The position numbers were made by a program, and so were the translations under genes. A stretch of DNA of 10,414 nucleotides from Candidatus Alloscillospira gallinarum (GTDB lineage: Bacteria; Bacillota; Clostridia; Oscillospirales; Oscillospiraceae). Position 1 is the stretch's first letter. Each line of letters starts with the position of its first letter. Below are positions 1 through 6,137 of the stretch, piece by piece. Location: contig CAJFTV010000020.1 in assembly GCA_904420055.1 (NCBI GenBank), positions 1 to 10,414 on the forward strand. The letters are read 5' to 3'. The notes below the pieces were generated by a model. That model saw only the letters and a list, made by a program, of their open reading frames with translations. It was not told the origin of the DNA and did not search any database.

Positions 1-1038
1 ATTTATATAGCGGTCTTTAAGCTCTGTAATTCCCGCGAAATCCACACAGGGGGCATAGCACTCCTCTATTCTGCCGTGCAGCTCCCCTGCCCCAGCCATC
101 AGCGATACGGCACCGGCTTCAAGGGATTTTATGAGCTTTTTCAGTTCTTTTCTCCGGTCCTTTTCCCACTGGGATATCTCCGGGCCAAGAGCGTCCAGAC
201 GTATATGTCTGTGCGCTTTCCCCCAGTCTTTATAATCGCGGCCGCAGATAAATCCAAGCCTCAGCCCCGGCAGAATAAGCCCCTCCAGTCTATCCATATC
301 AAGGGGCGACAGACACTCTACCGTGTCTATCCCGGCACTCTCTGCCTTCTCTTTCAGCAGGCTTAACATCTCGCTGCCAAACCCGAAATCGTTGTCTATG
401 TAATAAACCCGGTCACAGTGTGTATTAACCGTGTCCCGCAGGAAAATTCTGCCCCTGCCGGTCACAGCCGAGAGAAGGCGTTTTTTTACGTTTCCGCTTC
501 CCTTTCTCCCCTTAAATTCCCGCTGGGCAATCCCCTCGGCTCTCTTTACGCTCACGTCCTTTACTCTCCCGTCAAAGGGCAGATGCAGACACTTATCTGT
601 GGCCGCCATAGCAGCTGCAAGGTTTTTCCCAGTCTCGGCAAGACGCCGGTATTCAGCAAACAGCGCCGCAATTTCCGTTTTGCTCACCGTCATTTTCCGT
701 GTGTCAACAAAACGCCCCAGGTCTATATACTCTGAGTCTGCGCCGTAAATCCCCGGCTCACACACGTGGGGCGACGTCCCGTCAACAAATGCGCACCCTA
801 TCTCAGGCAGACGTACTCCGTCAAGGGAACCGGGGTCGCCGGTGCACATGATATATTCCACTTCACAGCCAGAGGCGGCAAAGTGCTCTCCTATGCTTCT
901 CATAAACGTGGACTTCCCGCAGCCCGGGCACCCTTTCACTATGTATAAATACTCCCCTTCCCCGGCAAGCCCGCCGATTAGGGACTGAAAGCGTCCGTCA
1001 GAGTACGCTCCCAAAAAATAATTGTATGTATAAGGCAT
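1..1038 (-). CDS. PRK06851-type tandem P-loop ATPase, C-terminus cut by window edge
   Basis: The reading frame is open for 346 codons from ATG at 1038 to the left edge, with no stop, so the C-terminus is missing. GGGAGG at 1045-1050 is a good ribosome binding site. The N-terminus has the family's G-A-Y-S-D-G-R-F motif (residues 10-17). A complete Walker A, GCPGCGKST, follows at 36-44, then CTGDPGSLDG (65-74) and FVDGTSPHVCEP (84-95), all typical of the PRK06851 family of uncharacterised Clostridia/Bacilli ATPases. Members are normally two tandem P-loop domains of about 360 residues, so perhaps 10-25 residues are lost here. The second repeat is recognisable at about 211-290, but its P-loop is degenerate: serine 222 aligns with the Walker A lysine and glutamate 223 with the following Ser/Thr. 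ATP binding by domain 1 is a firm inference; the biological role is unknown. It seems to be transcribed alone from its own promoter. Confidence 0.85.
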   Translation of the reverse strand, partial: MPYTYNYFLGAYSDGRFQSLIGGLAGEGEYLYIVKGCPGCGKSTFMRSIGEHFAASGCEVEYIMCTGDPGSLDGVRLPEIGCAFVDGTSPHVCEPGIYGADSEYIDLGRFVDTRKMTVSKTEIAALFAEYRRLAETGKNLAAAMAATDKCLHLPFDGRVKDVSVKRAEGIAQREFKGRKGSGNVKKRLLSAVTGRGRIFLRDTVNTHCDRVYYIDNDFGFGSEMLSLLKEKAESAGIDTVECLSPLDMDRLEGLILPGLRLGFICGRDYKDWGKAHRHIRLDALGPEISQWEKDRRKELKKLIKSLEAGAVSLMAGAGELHGRIEECYAPCVDFAGITELKDRYIN

Positions 1039-1075
1039 TGTTTTCCTCCCGCATATTTTTAATGGCTCTCAACCA

Positions 1076-1105
1076 TAAATATGCCGGGCGGCGGCGTATT
1101 GACAA
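1076..1105 (-). promoter_or_regulatory. Candidate promoter of the P-loop ATPase gene
   Basis: Reading leftward, TTGTCA (1100-1105) and TATTTA (1076-1081) are separated by 18 bp. Transcription would start near 1069, giving a leader of about 30 nt with the ribosome binding site at 1045-1050. The spacer is unusually GC-rich. The call rests on motif matches and on its position after the preceding gene's terminator. Confidence 0.4.
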
Positions 1106-1126
1106 CATATGTATAAAGTATCACGC

Positions 1127-1168
1127 AAAAAAGCGCAGCCCCAAAAAATTTCAGAGCTGCGCTTTTTT
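1127..1168 (-). terminator. Rho-independent terminator after the MATE gene, possibly bidirectional
   Basis: A perfect 13-bp stem (1127-1139 with 1156-1168) encloses a 16-nt loop. Its core is GCGCAGC/GCTGCGC, flanked by A6 and T6, so both strands read GC stem then T run. It lies 4 bp beyond the MATE stop codon. No plus-strand gene converges on it, so its working direction is probably leftward. Confidence 0.9.
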
Positions 1169-1172
1169 AGTT

Positions 1173-2495
1173 TTACTCTTTTGGCAGCGCCCTTTTCGCC
1201 TTTATCATAAATATTACGGCGAGCACAGAAACAGCAGCCTCCGCAATTACAACGGCCCACCATATCCCATCGGCTCCAATTATCATCGGCAGTACAATGA
1301 GAAGCGCTATATTTACCGCAATACCTCTCAAAACGGTGAGCACCGTCGCCTTTTTGTCCTGTGAAATGGATTGGAGATACAGTATCGCGAGAATATTAAC
1401 CCCAAGGAACAAAAACGACAGGAAGTAAATGCGCAGAATGTGCGGCGCTATGTCCATGACCTCCGGCGTGGCCCGAACAAACACGCCTGTAATCTCCGCC
1501 GGGAACAGCAGCCCGCAGACAGTGAACAGGACACTGAGCACCATCATAACTGCAAGCGCCATCTTAAAAACGCGTTGAATGCGCCCCGTCTTACCGGCGC
1601 CGAAATTCATGGACCAGATTGGCTGTGCCGCCTGTCCGACGCCCATGTATATGTGGGTTACAAGGGCTGCAATCGTAAGTACAAATCCATATACCGCCAG
1701 GGCTGCTGAGCCTGAATAATGCATAATCAGGTTATTTATTACAACAGTTGTCACCACCATGGCAATTTCCAAAAAAGCTGCGCCAAAGCCATTTGCAAGA
1801 GTTTTCACAATTTCACTTCCAAAATTATGGGAACGCGTAAGCTTCAGGGTGCATTTCCCTGTAAAATAGTGTATGCATTGTATTCCCGTCTGTACGACAA
1901 CACCTAATGCCGTTGCAAGTGCCGCGCCGAACATACCCATATTCATGGGGAACACAAAAAACCAGTCGCCGAAAACATTGACTGCGGCCCCGATTAACAC
2001 CGAGGCAAGGGCAAGATTGGGAGCGCCGTCCATTCTCAAAAAGTTTGGCAGATATGCGGACATGAGCATAAATGGAAATGCAATTATTATCACAGTGCCA
2101 TACTCCAAAGCATACGGCATAATTGTATCGTCCGCACCTAACAGTCTGAACAGCGGAACACGGAAAAACCACAAAAGCGCCCACACTGCTATACCTATCA
2201 CACCAACGAGAAAGAGGGAGACAGTATAGCTTGCGTTGCCACGTTCCCAATCGCCGCTGCCCCTTGCCACCCCCATGAGCACAGAGCCGCCAATACCACA
2301 TAAAATTGCCAGAAAAATTGGCAGAGAAAAAAGCGGTGTTACAACAGCCAATGCTGCCGTACCGTTTGCCCCAACTCCCTGTCCAATGGCAATCGTATCT
2401 ACAAAACTGTATATAGTCACCACAAGGGCGCTGCCAACTGATGGGACAAGATATTTTACAAAAAGTGATTTCGGGTTATCCAGAAGTAAATTCAT
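1173..2495 (-). CDS. MATE-family multidrug/cation antiporter
   Basis: This encodes an inner-membrane MATE transporter of 440 residues, near the family's usual 450. It would export drugs or other organic cations using an Na+ or H+ gradient. The start MNLLLDNPKSLFVKYLVP, followed by IYSFVDTIAIGQGVG and GTAALAVVTP, is the usual opening of Clostridia MATE proteins. About twelve hydrophobic segments follow, in two halves: GIGGSVLMGVARGSGD near 67-82 and its counterpart GVGQAAQPIWSMNFGAG near 285-301. I chose the ATG at 2495 because GGAGG lies 11 nt upstream and the protein then begins where homologues do. An ATG at 2531 and a TTG at 2543 are in frame but have no ribosome binding site. The gene sits between two terminators and is probably expressed alone. 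The substrate cannot be deduced from sequence. Confidence 0.92.
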   Translation of the reverse strand: MNLLLDNPKSLFVKYLVPSVGSALVVTIYSFVDTIAIGQGVGANGTAALAVVTPLFSLPIFLAILCGIGGSVLMGVARGSGDWERGNASYTVSLFLVGVIGIAVWALLWFFRVPLFRLLGADDTIMPYALEYGTVIIIAFPFMLMSAYLPNFLRMDGAPNLALASVLIGAAVNVFGDWFFVFPMNMGMFGAALATALGVVVQTGIQCIHYFTGKCTLKLTRSHNFGSEIVKTLANGFGAAFLEIAMVVTTVVINNLIMHYSGSAALAVYGFVLTIAALVTHIYMGVGQAAQPIWSMNFGAGKTGRIQRVFKMALAVMMVLSVLFTVCGLLFPAEITGVFVRATPEVMDIAPHILRIYFLSFLFLGVNILAILYLQSISQDKKATVLTVLRGIAVNIALLIVLPMIIGADGIWWAVVIAEAAVSVLAVIFMIKAKRALPKE

Positions 2496-2506
2496 CTCAT
2501 GCAGTT

Positions 2507-2511
2507 CCTCC
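2507..2511 (-). promoter_or_regulatory. Ribosome binding site that selects the MATE start at 2495
   Basis: GGAGG ends 11 nt before the ATG at 2495. It lies inside the longer open frame, which argues against the upstream in-frame starts at 2531 and 2543. Confidence 0.65.
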
Positions 2512-2565
2512 GTATTTTTCAGTTTCTTCATGGCTAAAGTCAAAAAGTTATATTATCTATGCGGC

Positions 2566-2614
2566 AAAAAATTACTCCCATGGAAGCAGCCACTCCTCCC
2601 ACGGGAGTATTTTT
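2566..2614 (-). terminator. Rho-independent terminator after the phosphohexomutase gene
   Basis: ACTCCC (2574-2579) pairs with GGGAGT (2603-2608). The stem is extended by A/T pairs with one unpaired T at 2572. On the minus strand it is followed by TTTTTT. It lies about 53 bp past the stop at 2667 and ends the murA-to-phosphohexomutase block. The right-hand arm can also form a small competing hairpin (CTCC 2596-2599 with GGAG 2604-2607). Confidence 0.8.
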
Positions 2615-2666
2615 ACGATAAAATCCGCAAACAGGTATCTACAGATTAAGTTTCAGGTTACCCAGC

Positions 2667-4373
2667 TCACTCTGCAAACTGTTCCGCCCACTTTTCAAAG
2701 CGGTCAATTTTCTCAATGCAGTCACCCTTATCCTCACCTCTTGTGAGAATGTATATCTTTATCTTGGGCTCTGTCCCGGAGGGACGCACAACCACCGCAG
2801 TGCCGTCGTCCAGAATGTACTTCAAGACATTTGAGCCGGAAAGCTCCAGCTTTTTCTCTTCCTTTTTTGTGCGTGAAATCCCTGTGAGATAGTCACGCAC
2901 CTCCTGCACGTGGGTGCCGGCAATCTCCTCAGGCGGGTTTTCCCTCAGGCTGCACATGAGTTTTTTCATGTTCTGTAGCCCGTCAAGCCCCTGCATGTAG
3001 AGGTTTACCGTCTTTTCAAGGTAATATCCGAATTTGCTGAAAATATCCTGTGCCGCATCAAAAAGGGTCATGCCCTTCTCTGCATACCACATGGCCATTT
3101 CAGTCAGCAGCATGGAAGCTGTAACTGCGTCCTTATCCCGCACATAGTCTCCAACCATGTACCCATAGGACTCCTCATATGAGAAAATGACTTTCCCCTC
3201 TCCGGCCTCCTCAAGCTGGTTTTTCTTTTCCGCCATGAACTTAAAGCCGGTGAAGGTGTCAATACACCGAACGCCGCCGTCCTCAGCCACGCGCCTTGCA
3301 AGCTCTGTGGTCACTATTGTCTTTAAAGCTACGGGATTTTCCGGCATTGCCCCGCTCTCCCGCCTTGTCTTTATTATGTAGTCTAAAAGAAGTACCCCGG
3401 TGAGGTTTCCGGACACCGGCACAAAGCTGCCGGATTTGTCCCGAATCATTATCCCCACCCTGTCTGCGTCTGGGTCAGAGCCGATTATAAAGTCCGCTCC
3501 CACCCTGTCCGCCAGCTCTATTGCCAGTTTAAACCCCTGAGGGTCTTCTGGGTTTGGCGATTTTACAGTTGGAAAGCTGCCGTCCGGCACCATCTGCTCC
3601 TCAACGCAGTAAAGCTTTTTTACTCCTATCCTGTTCAGCACGTATGGTATCAGCCTATATCCTGTGCCGTGAAACGGGGTATAGACCACCTTAAAGCTGT
3701 CTCCAACTGCTGAAAAATCGCGCCCGGAGGACTGGGCCAGGACCTCATGCAAAAATGCGCTGTCAGTCTCCTCTCCAAGCCATGTCACAAGCCCCTTTGC
3801 CTCCGCCTCGCTTACCGGCATAACCTTCGGCCCGGAAAACACGTCCAGCTCCGCCATTCGCGCGGCAATTTCCCCGGCCTTGTCAGGGGGCAGCTGCGCC
3901 CCGTCGGACCAGTAAACTTTATATCCGTTATACTCTTTCGGGTTGTGGCTGGCCGTCACGTTTATTCCCGCAGCGCAGCCGTAATGCCGCACGGCAAACG
4001 ACAGCTCCGGAGTGGGCCGCATACTCTCAAACACCCGGGACTTAATCCCGTTTGCCGCCATGACCTCAGCCGCAGCGACGGCAAATTCCCGGCTTCCTAT
4101 TCGGCAGTCATAGCATATGGCAATTCCCATATCCGCGGTGCCGGAGCGCAAAATTACATCTGCAAACCCCTGTGTGGCGTGGCGTATTACGTGGATATTC
4201 ATTCTCGCCGTTCCGACGCCCATAACGCCCCGAAGGCCCGCTGTCCCAAATTCAAGATTTCCGTAAAATGCAGCTTTTTTCTCCTCATCGTCCATAGCGA
4301 GGAGTTCATCTCTTTCACTATCTGTGAGTTTTTCGCTTTTCAGCCACTCGTCATATGCCTTAAAAAAATCCAT
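2667..4373 (-). CDS. Phosphoglucomutase/phosphomannomutase family enzyme
   Basis: This alpha-D-phosphohexomutase of 568 residues would interconvert hexose 1- and 6-phosphates (for example glucose) in the cytoplasm, feeding cell-wall and polysaccharide sugar synthesis. All four active-site signatures are present. They are TASHNP at 140-145 with phosphoserine S142, the metal loop GSDPDADR at 298-305, the sugar-binding EESYG at 400-404, and the phosphate loop RPSGTEPK at 530-537. GTAGLRG at 43-49 is also characteristic. The length fits the long clade that includes Bacillus PgcA. I chose the ATG at 4373 because GGAG lies 7 nt upstream; an open frame continues to 4406 but has no support there. The gene is about 100 bp downstream of the DUF2007-like gene and is probably co-transcribed with it. 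Preference for glucose over mannose cannot be decided from sequence alone, so no symbol is given. Confidence 0.95.
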   Translation of the reverse strand: MDFFKAYDEWLKSEKLTDSERDELLAMDDEEKKAAFYGNLEFGTAGLRGVMGVGTARMNIHVIRHATQGFADVILRSGTADMGIAICYDCRIGSREFAVAAAEVMAANGIKSRVFESMRPTPELSFAVRHYGCAAGINVTASHNPKEYNGYKVYWSDGAQLPPDKAGEIAARMAELDVFSGPKVMPVSEAEAKGLVTWLGEETDSAFLHEVLAQSSGRDFSAVGDSFKVVYTPFHGTGYRLIPYVLNRIGVKKLYCVEEQMVPDGSFPTVKSPNPEDPQGFKLAIELADRVGADFIIGSDPDADRVGIMIRDKSGSFVPVSGNLTGVLLLDYIIKTRRESGAMPENPVALKTIVTTELARRVAEDGGVRCIDTFTGFKFMAEKKNQLEEAGEGKVIFSYEESYGYMVGDYVRDKDAVTASMLLTEMAMWYAEKGMTLFDAAQDIFSKFGYYLEKTVNLYMQGLDGLQNMKKLMCSLRENPPEEIAGTHVQEVRDYLTGISRTKKEEKKLELSGSNVLKYILDDGTAVVVRPSGTEPKIKIYILTRGEDKGDCIEKIDRFEKWAEQFAE

Positions 4374-4380
4374 TTTAACT

Positions 4381-4384
4381 CTCC
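4381..4384 (-). promoter_or_regulatory. Ribosome binding site of the phosphohexomutase gene
   Basis: GGAG is spaced 7 nt from the ATG at 4373 and selects that start over the in-frame extension to 4406. It lies just downstream of a small GC hairpin (4390-4404). Confidence 0.6.
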
Positions 4385-4389
4385 ATTCC

Positions 4390-4435
4390 GCCGCCATGCG
4401 CGGCACAAGCAGAATTTCCCCGGCACTCCCGGGAA
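4390..4435 (-). other. Two small GC-rich hairpins in the leader before the phosphohexomutase gene
   Basis: One hairpin is GCCGC/GCGGC (4390-4394 with 4400-4404, 5-nt loop). The other is TTCCCGG against CCGGGAA with one bulged C (4416-4423 with 4429-4435, 5-nt loop). Neither has a T tract, so they are unlikely to terminate. They fill the 101-bp gap between the two genes, where I see no promoter. They may affect mRNA stability or access to the ribosome binding site, which is inference. Confidence 0.35.
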
Positions 4436-4474
4436 TGTCAGAACACCGCTCCGTGCAAAAGCGAAACAGCCGGG

Positions 4475-4777
4475 CTATTCTTCCTCCACGACGTCCGCTG
4501 ACACAATGTTCTGTGCGTCCTCCAGCATGGTCTCCGGCACCATGAGGTCAATTCCAGCGCCGGCAAAGCCAACCATAAGCTCGCCGAACTCGCCGTCGTT
4601 TGAATACTTTTTCAGCACCGGTATTCCGTAAGCCTCCAAAAGATTTACAGCCATTTCCACATCAAGGCTTGTGCCTGACACGTGTTGGAAAAACACAGGC
4701 GGCACAGGCTCGCCGTTTTCCTTTTTAGGCCAGCGTTCCGAAATTCTGTCGTGTTTCCTAAAACCCCATAAACCCAT
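4475..4777 (-). CDS. DUF2007-like small protein (putative signal-transducing family)
   Basis: This 100-residue soluble protein has no signal peptide or membrane segment. Residues 37-92 follow the pattern of the DUF2007 fold: SLDVEMAVNLLEAYGIPVL (an element that pairs 'own more, younger segment' helix with a strand), a GFAGAGIDLMVPE strand pair, and a C-terminal helix EDAQNIV. The tail is acidic (VEEE). Pfam names the family a putative signal-transducing protein, but its function is unestablished. GGAGG at 4784-4788, 6 nt before the ATG, begins immediately after the rlmH stop. The two genes are 12 bp apart and surely co-transcribed. The basic, aromatic N-terminus (residues 1-30, GFRKHDR...WPKK) lies outside the domain. 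The family assignment is from pattern memory, so I hold it at moderate confidence; that a real gene is present is near certain. Confidence 0.8.
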   Translation of the reverse strand: MGLWGFRKHDRISERWPKKENGEPVPPVFFQHVSGTSLDVEMAVNLLEAYGIPVLKKYSNDGEFGELMVGFAGAGIDLMVPETMLEDAQNIVSADVVEEE

Positions 4778-4789
4778 ATCGCACCTCCG

Positions 4790-5272
4790 CTATTTGTGAT
4801 ACTTTCCGCCGCTGTTTATCATAAATCCCCTGTAAATCTGCTCAAGGAGCATCACCCTCGCCAGATGGTGGGGAAACGTCATTTTAGACATGGACAGCCT
4901 GATTTTACACTGCGTCTTTAAATCCTTGTCAAGGCCGTTTGAACCGCCGATTATAAAGCACAGCCGCGATATTCCCTGAACGCCGCAGCCGTCAATAAGC
5001 CCGGCAAATTCCGTGCTGTCCATTTCTTTCCCCTCAATGCACATGGCCACCGCCATGGCGTCCCTGGGTATCCTGCTTCGGATATCCTCCGCCTCTTTTT
5101 TAAGAGCCGCAGAAATTTCCGCCGGTGAGGGCGTTCCCTCCAGACGTCGCTCGGCCAGTTCTTCAATCTCCAGTTTGCAGAAAGCCCCAAGGCGCTTTGC
5201 ATACTCCTTTACGCCCTCTATATAAAATTTCTCTTTCAGTTTTCCTACACAGATTATTTTAACAGAAAACAT
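4790..5272 (-). CDS. rlmH: 23S rRNA (pseudouridine1915-N3)-methyltransferase RlmH
   Basis: RlmH uses S-adenosylmethionine to methylate pseudouridine 1915 in helix 69 of 23S rRNA, acting on assembled 70S ribosomes. The protein is 160 residues against about 155-160 in the family. It opens with MFSVKIICVGKLKEKFY. The SPOUT-knot SAM site is FIIGGSNGL (106-114), followed by LSMSKMTFPHHLARVMLLEQ (126-145) and the terminal YHK. The residues before YHK are SGGK, where most homologues I recall have RGEP or similar. I chose the ATG at 5272, one base after the walJ stop, because GAGG lies 6 nt upstream and the protein then begins where RlmH proteins do. A TTG at 5284 is in frame but has no ribosome binding site. 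The order walJ-rlmH is shared with many Bacillota, and translational coupling is likely. Confidence 0.96.
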   Translation of the reverse strand: MFSVKIICVGKLKEKFYIEGVKEYAKRLGAFCKLEIEELAERRLEGTPSPAEISAALKKEAEDIRSRIPRDAMAVAMCIEGKEMDSTEFAGLIDGCGVQGISRLCFIIGGSNGLDKDLKTQCKIRLSMSKMTFPHHLARVMLLEQIYRGFMINSGGKYHK

Positions 5273-5273
5273 C

Positions 5274-6059
5274 TCACACCTCAATAACCGGCCCGCAGCA
5301 GTCGCTTGGCGCTACAAAGAGCTCCACGTTTTTGCCCGGCTCACCGCCGGACCTGCCAAGGGCCTCCAGAGCGGAATTATACGCAAGCTCCGGCGTGTTG
5401 TTATTTCGGCTCAGATGGGCGAGAATTATTTTCCCGGTCCCCTCTGTATAAAGGCGCTCGGCAAGCTTGCCGCACATCTTGTTTGAGAGATGTCCCCTGT
5501 CAGACGCAACCCGTTTTTTCAGATAATGGGGATACGGCCCGCACCTGAGCATATCCATATCATGGTTAGACTCTAAAACCACCGTGTCCGCGCCGATGAG
5601 CTCTCTCAGCACCTCTGCCGAAACATGGCCAAGGTCAGTGGCCAGGGCAAACGTCCTGTGCCCGTCGGTTATTCTGTACCCAACGCTCTCCGGAGTATCG
5701 TGTGGTGTGTGGAAACACCTAATATGTAAATCCCCCAGGTCAAATCCCTCGCCCACGGGAATACAGGCGATGTTCCCCGCTGTCTCCGGCACTATGTTCT
5801 CAACATCCCGAGCTACGGTATCAGGCATCAAAAGTGGTGTGTGGTAATGTTTTTGCAGCATTTTAACCCCGCATATGTGGTCGGTATGTTCATGGGTTAC
5901 AAGTATTCCAGATATATCCCGGCAGGTGAGGCCGTTTTTATTAAGTTCCATCTCTATCCGCCGCATTGAGATGCCGGCGTCTATCAAAATATGTGTTTCT
6001 CCGCTTGACACCAGTGTGCAGTTGCCAGACGAAGAGCTCGCAAGTGTACAGATACGCAT
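5274..6059 (-). CDS. walJ: MBL-fold metallo-hydrolase WalJ/YycJ
   Basis: This cytoplasmic metallo-beta-lactamase-fold protein of 261 residues belongs to the WalJ/YycJ family. YycJ of Bacillus is reported as a nuclease linked to DNA mismatch repair, and its gene lies in the walRK operon there. The metal-binding motifs are THEHTDH (55-61), HTPHD (117-121), ATDLGH (140-145), ESNHDMDML (163-171) and AHLSRNNN (214-221), all matching YycJ. The start MRICTLASSSSGN also matches. I chose the ATG at 6059; a GTG at 6071 is in frame, but the protein then starts four residues before homologues and has no clear ribosome binding site. GGGG 6 nt before 6059 is a weak one. Its neighbours are murA upstream and rlmH downstream; no walRK two-component genes are in the window. 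The family is firm; in vivo function in this organism is inferred. Confidence 0.93.
   Translation of the reverse strand: MRICTLASSSSGNCTLVSSGETHILIDAGISMRRIEMELNKNGLTCRDISGILVTHEHTDHICGVKMLQKHYHTPLLMPDTVARDVENIVPETAGNIACIPVGEGFDLGDLHIRCFHTPHDTPESVGYRITDGHRTFALATDLGHVSAEVLRELIGADTVVLESNHDMDMLRCGPYPHYLKKRVASDRGHLSNKMCGKLAERLYTEGTGKIILAHLSRNNNTPELAYNSALEALGRSGGEPGKNVELFVAPSDCCGPVIEV
5279..5282 (-). promoter_or_regulatory. Ribosome binding site of rlmH inside the walJ 3' end
   Basis: GAGG (in GAGGTG) overlaps the last codons of walJ and stands 6 nt before the rlmH ATG at 5272. This decides the start over the TTG at 5284 and suggests coupled translation. Confidence 0.65.
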
Positions 6060-6085
6060 TGTTAACCCCACAAAATATGAACTCT

Positions 6086-6117
6086 AAAAAGTGCGGCGGA
6101 GCATAAACAGCTCCGCC
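6086..6117 (-). terminator. Hairpin with short T tract between murA and walJ, possibly a partial terminator
   Basis: GGCGGAGC (6095-6102) pairs with GCTCCGCC (6110-6117) around a 7-nt loop. On the minus strand a TTTTT run (6086-6090) follows only after GCAC, four bases past the stem. That offset suggests incomplete termination. It lies 20 bp beyond the murA stop and about 27 bp before the walJ start. I found no convincing promoter for walJ in the gap, so read-through from murA is likely. Confidence 0.65.
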
Positions 6118-6137
6118 TGATAATGGTCTTTCAGTAT

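Noticed and set aside
418..748. Two overlapping 105-codon plus-strand frames
   Set aside because: They are antisense to the P-loop ATPase gene, which is continuous across this stretch with a full Walker A motif and good start signals.
1825..2301. A 158-codon minus-strand open frame in another frame of the MATE gene
   Set aside because: Cysteine/arginine-rich nonsense composition within a clear transporter gene; a frame shadow.
2496..2543. In-frame N-terminal extension of the MATE protein (TTG at 2543, ATG at 2531)
   Set aside because: No ribosome binding site at either start, while GGAGG precedes the ATG at 2495 and homologues begin there. The TTGACT around 2538-2543 also looked like a -35 box, but a start near 2507 would remove the ribosome binding site, so I did not call a promoter.
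3747..4631. A 294-codon open frame on the plus strand
   Set aside because: It lies antisense to the phosphohexomutase and DUF2007-like genes, has no ribosome binding site or recognisable domain, and both opposite-strand genes have full family signatures.
4790..4840. Unusual SGGK residues before the terminal YHK of RlmH
   Set aside because: The C-terminal YHK and the SAM-binding knot are intact, and the preceding residues vary among homologues, so this does not merit a finding.
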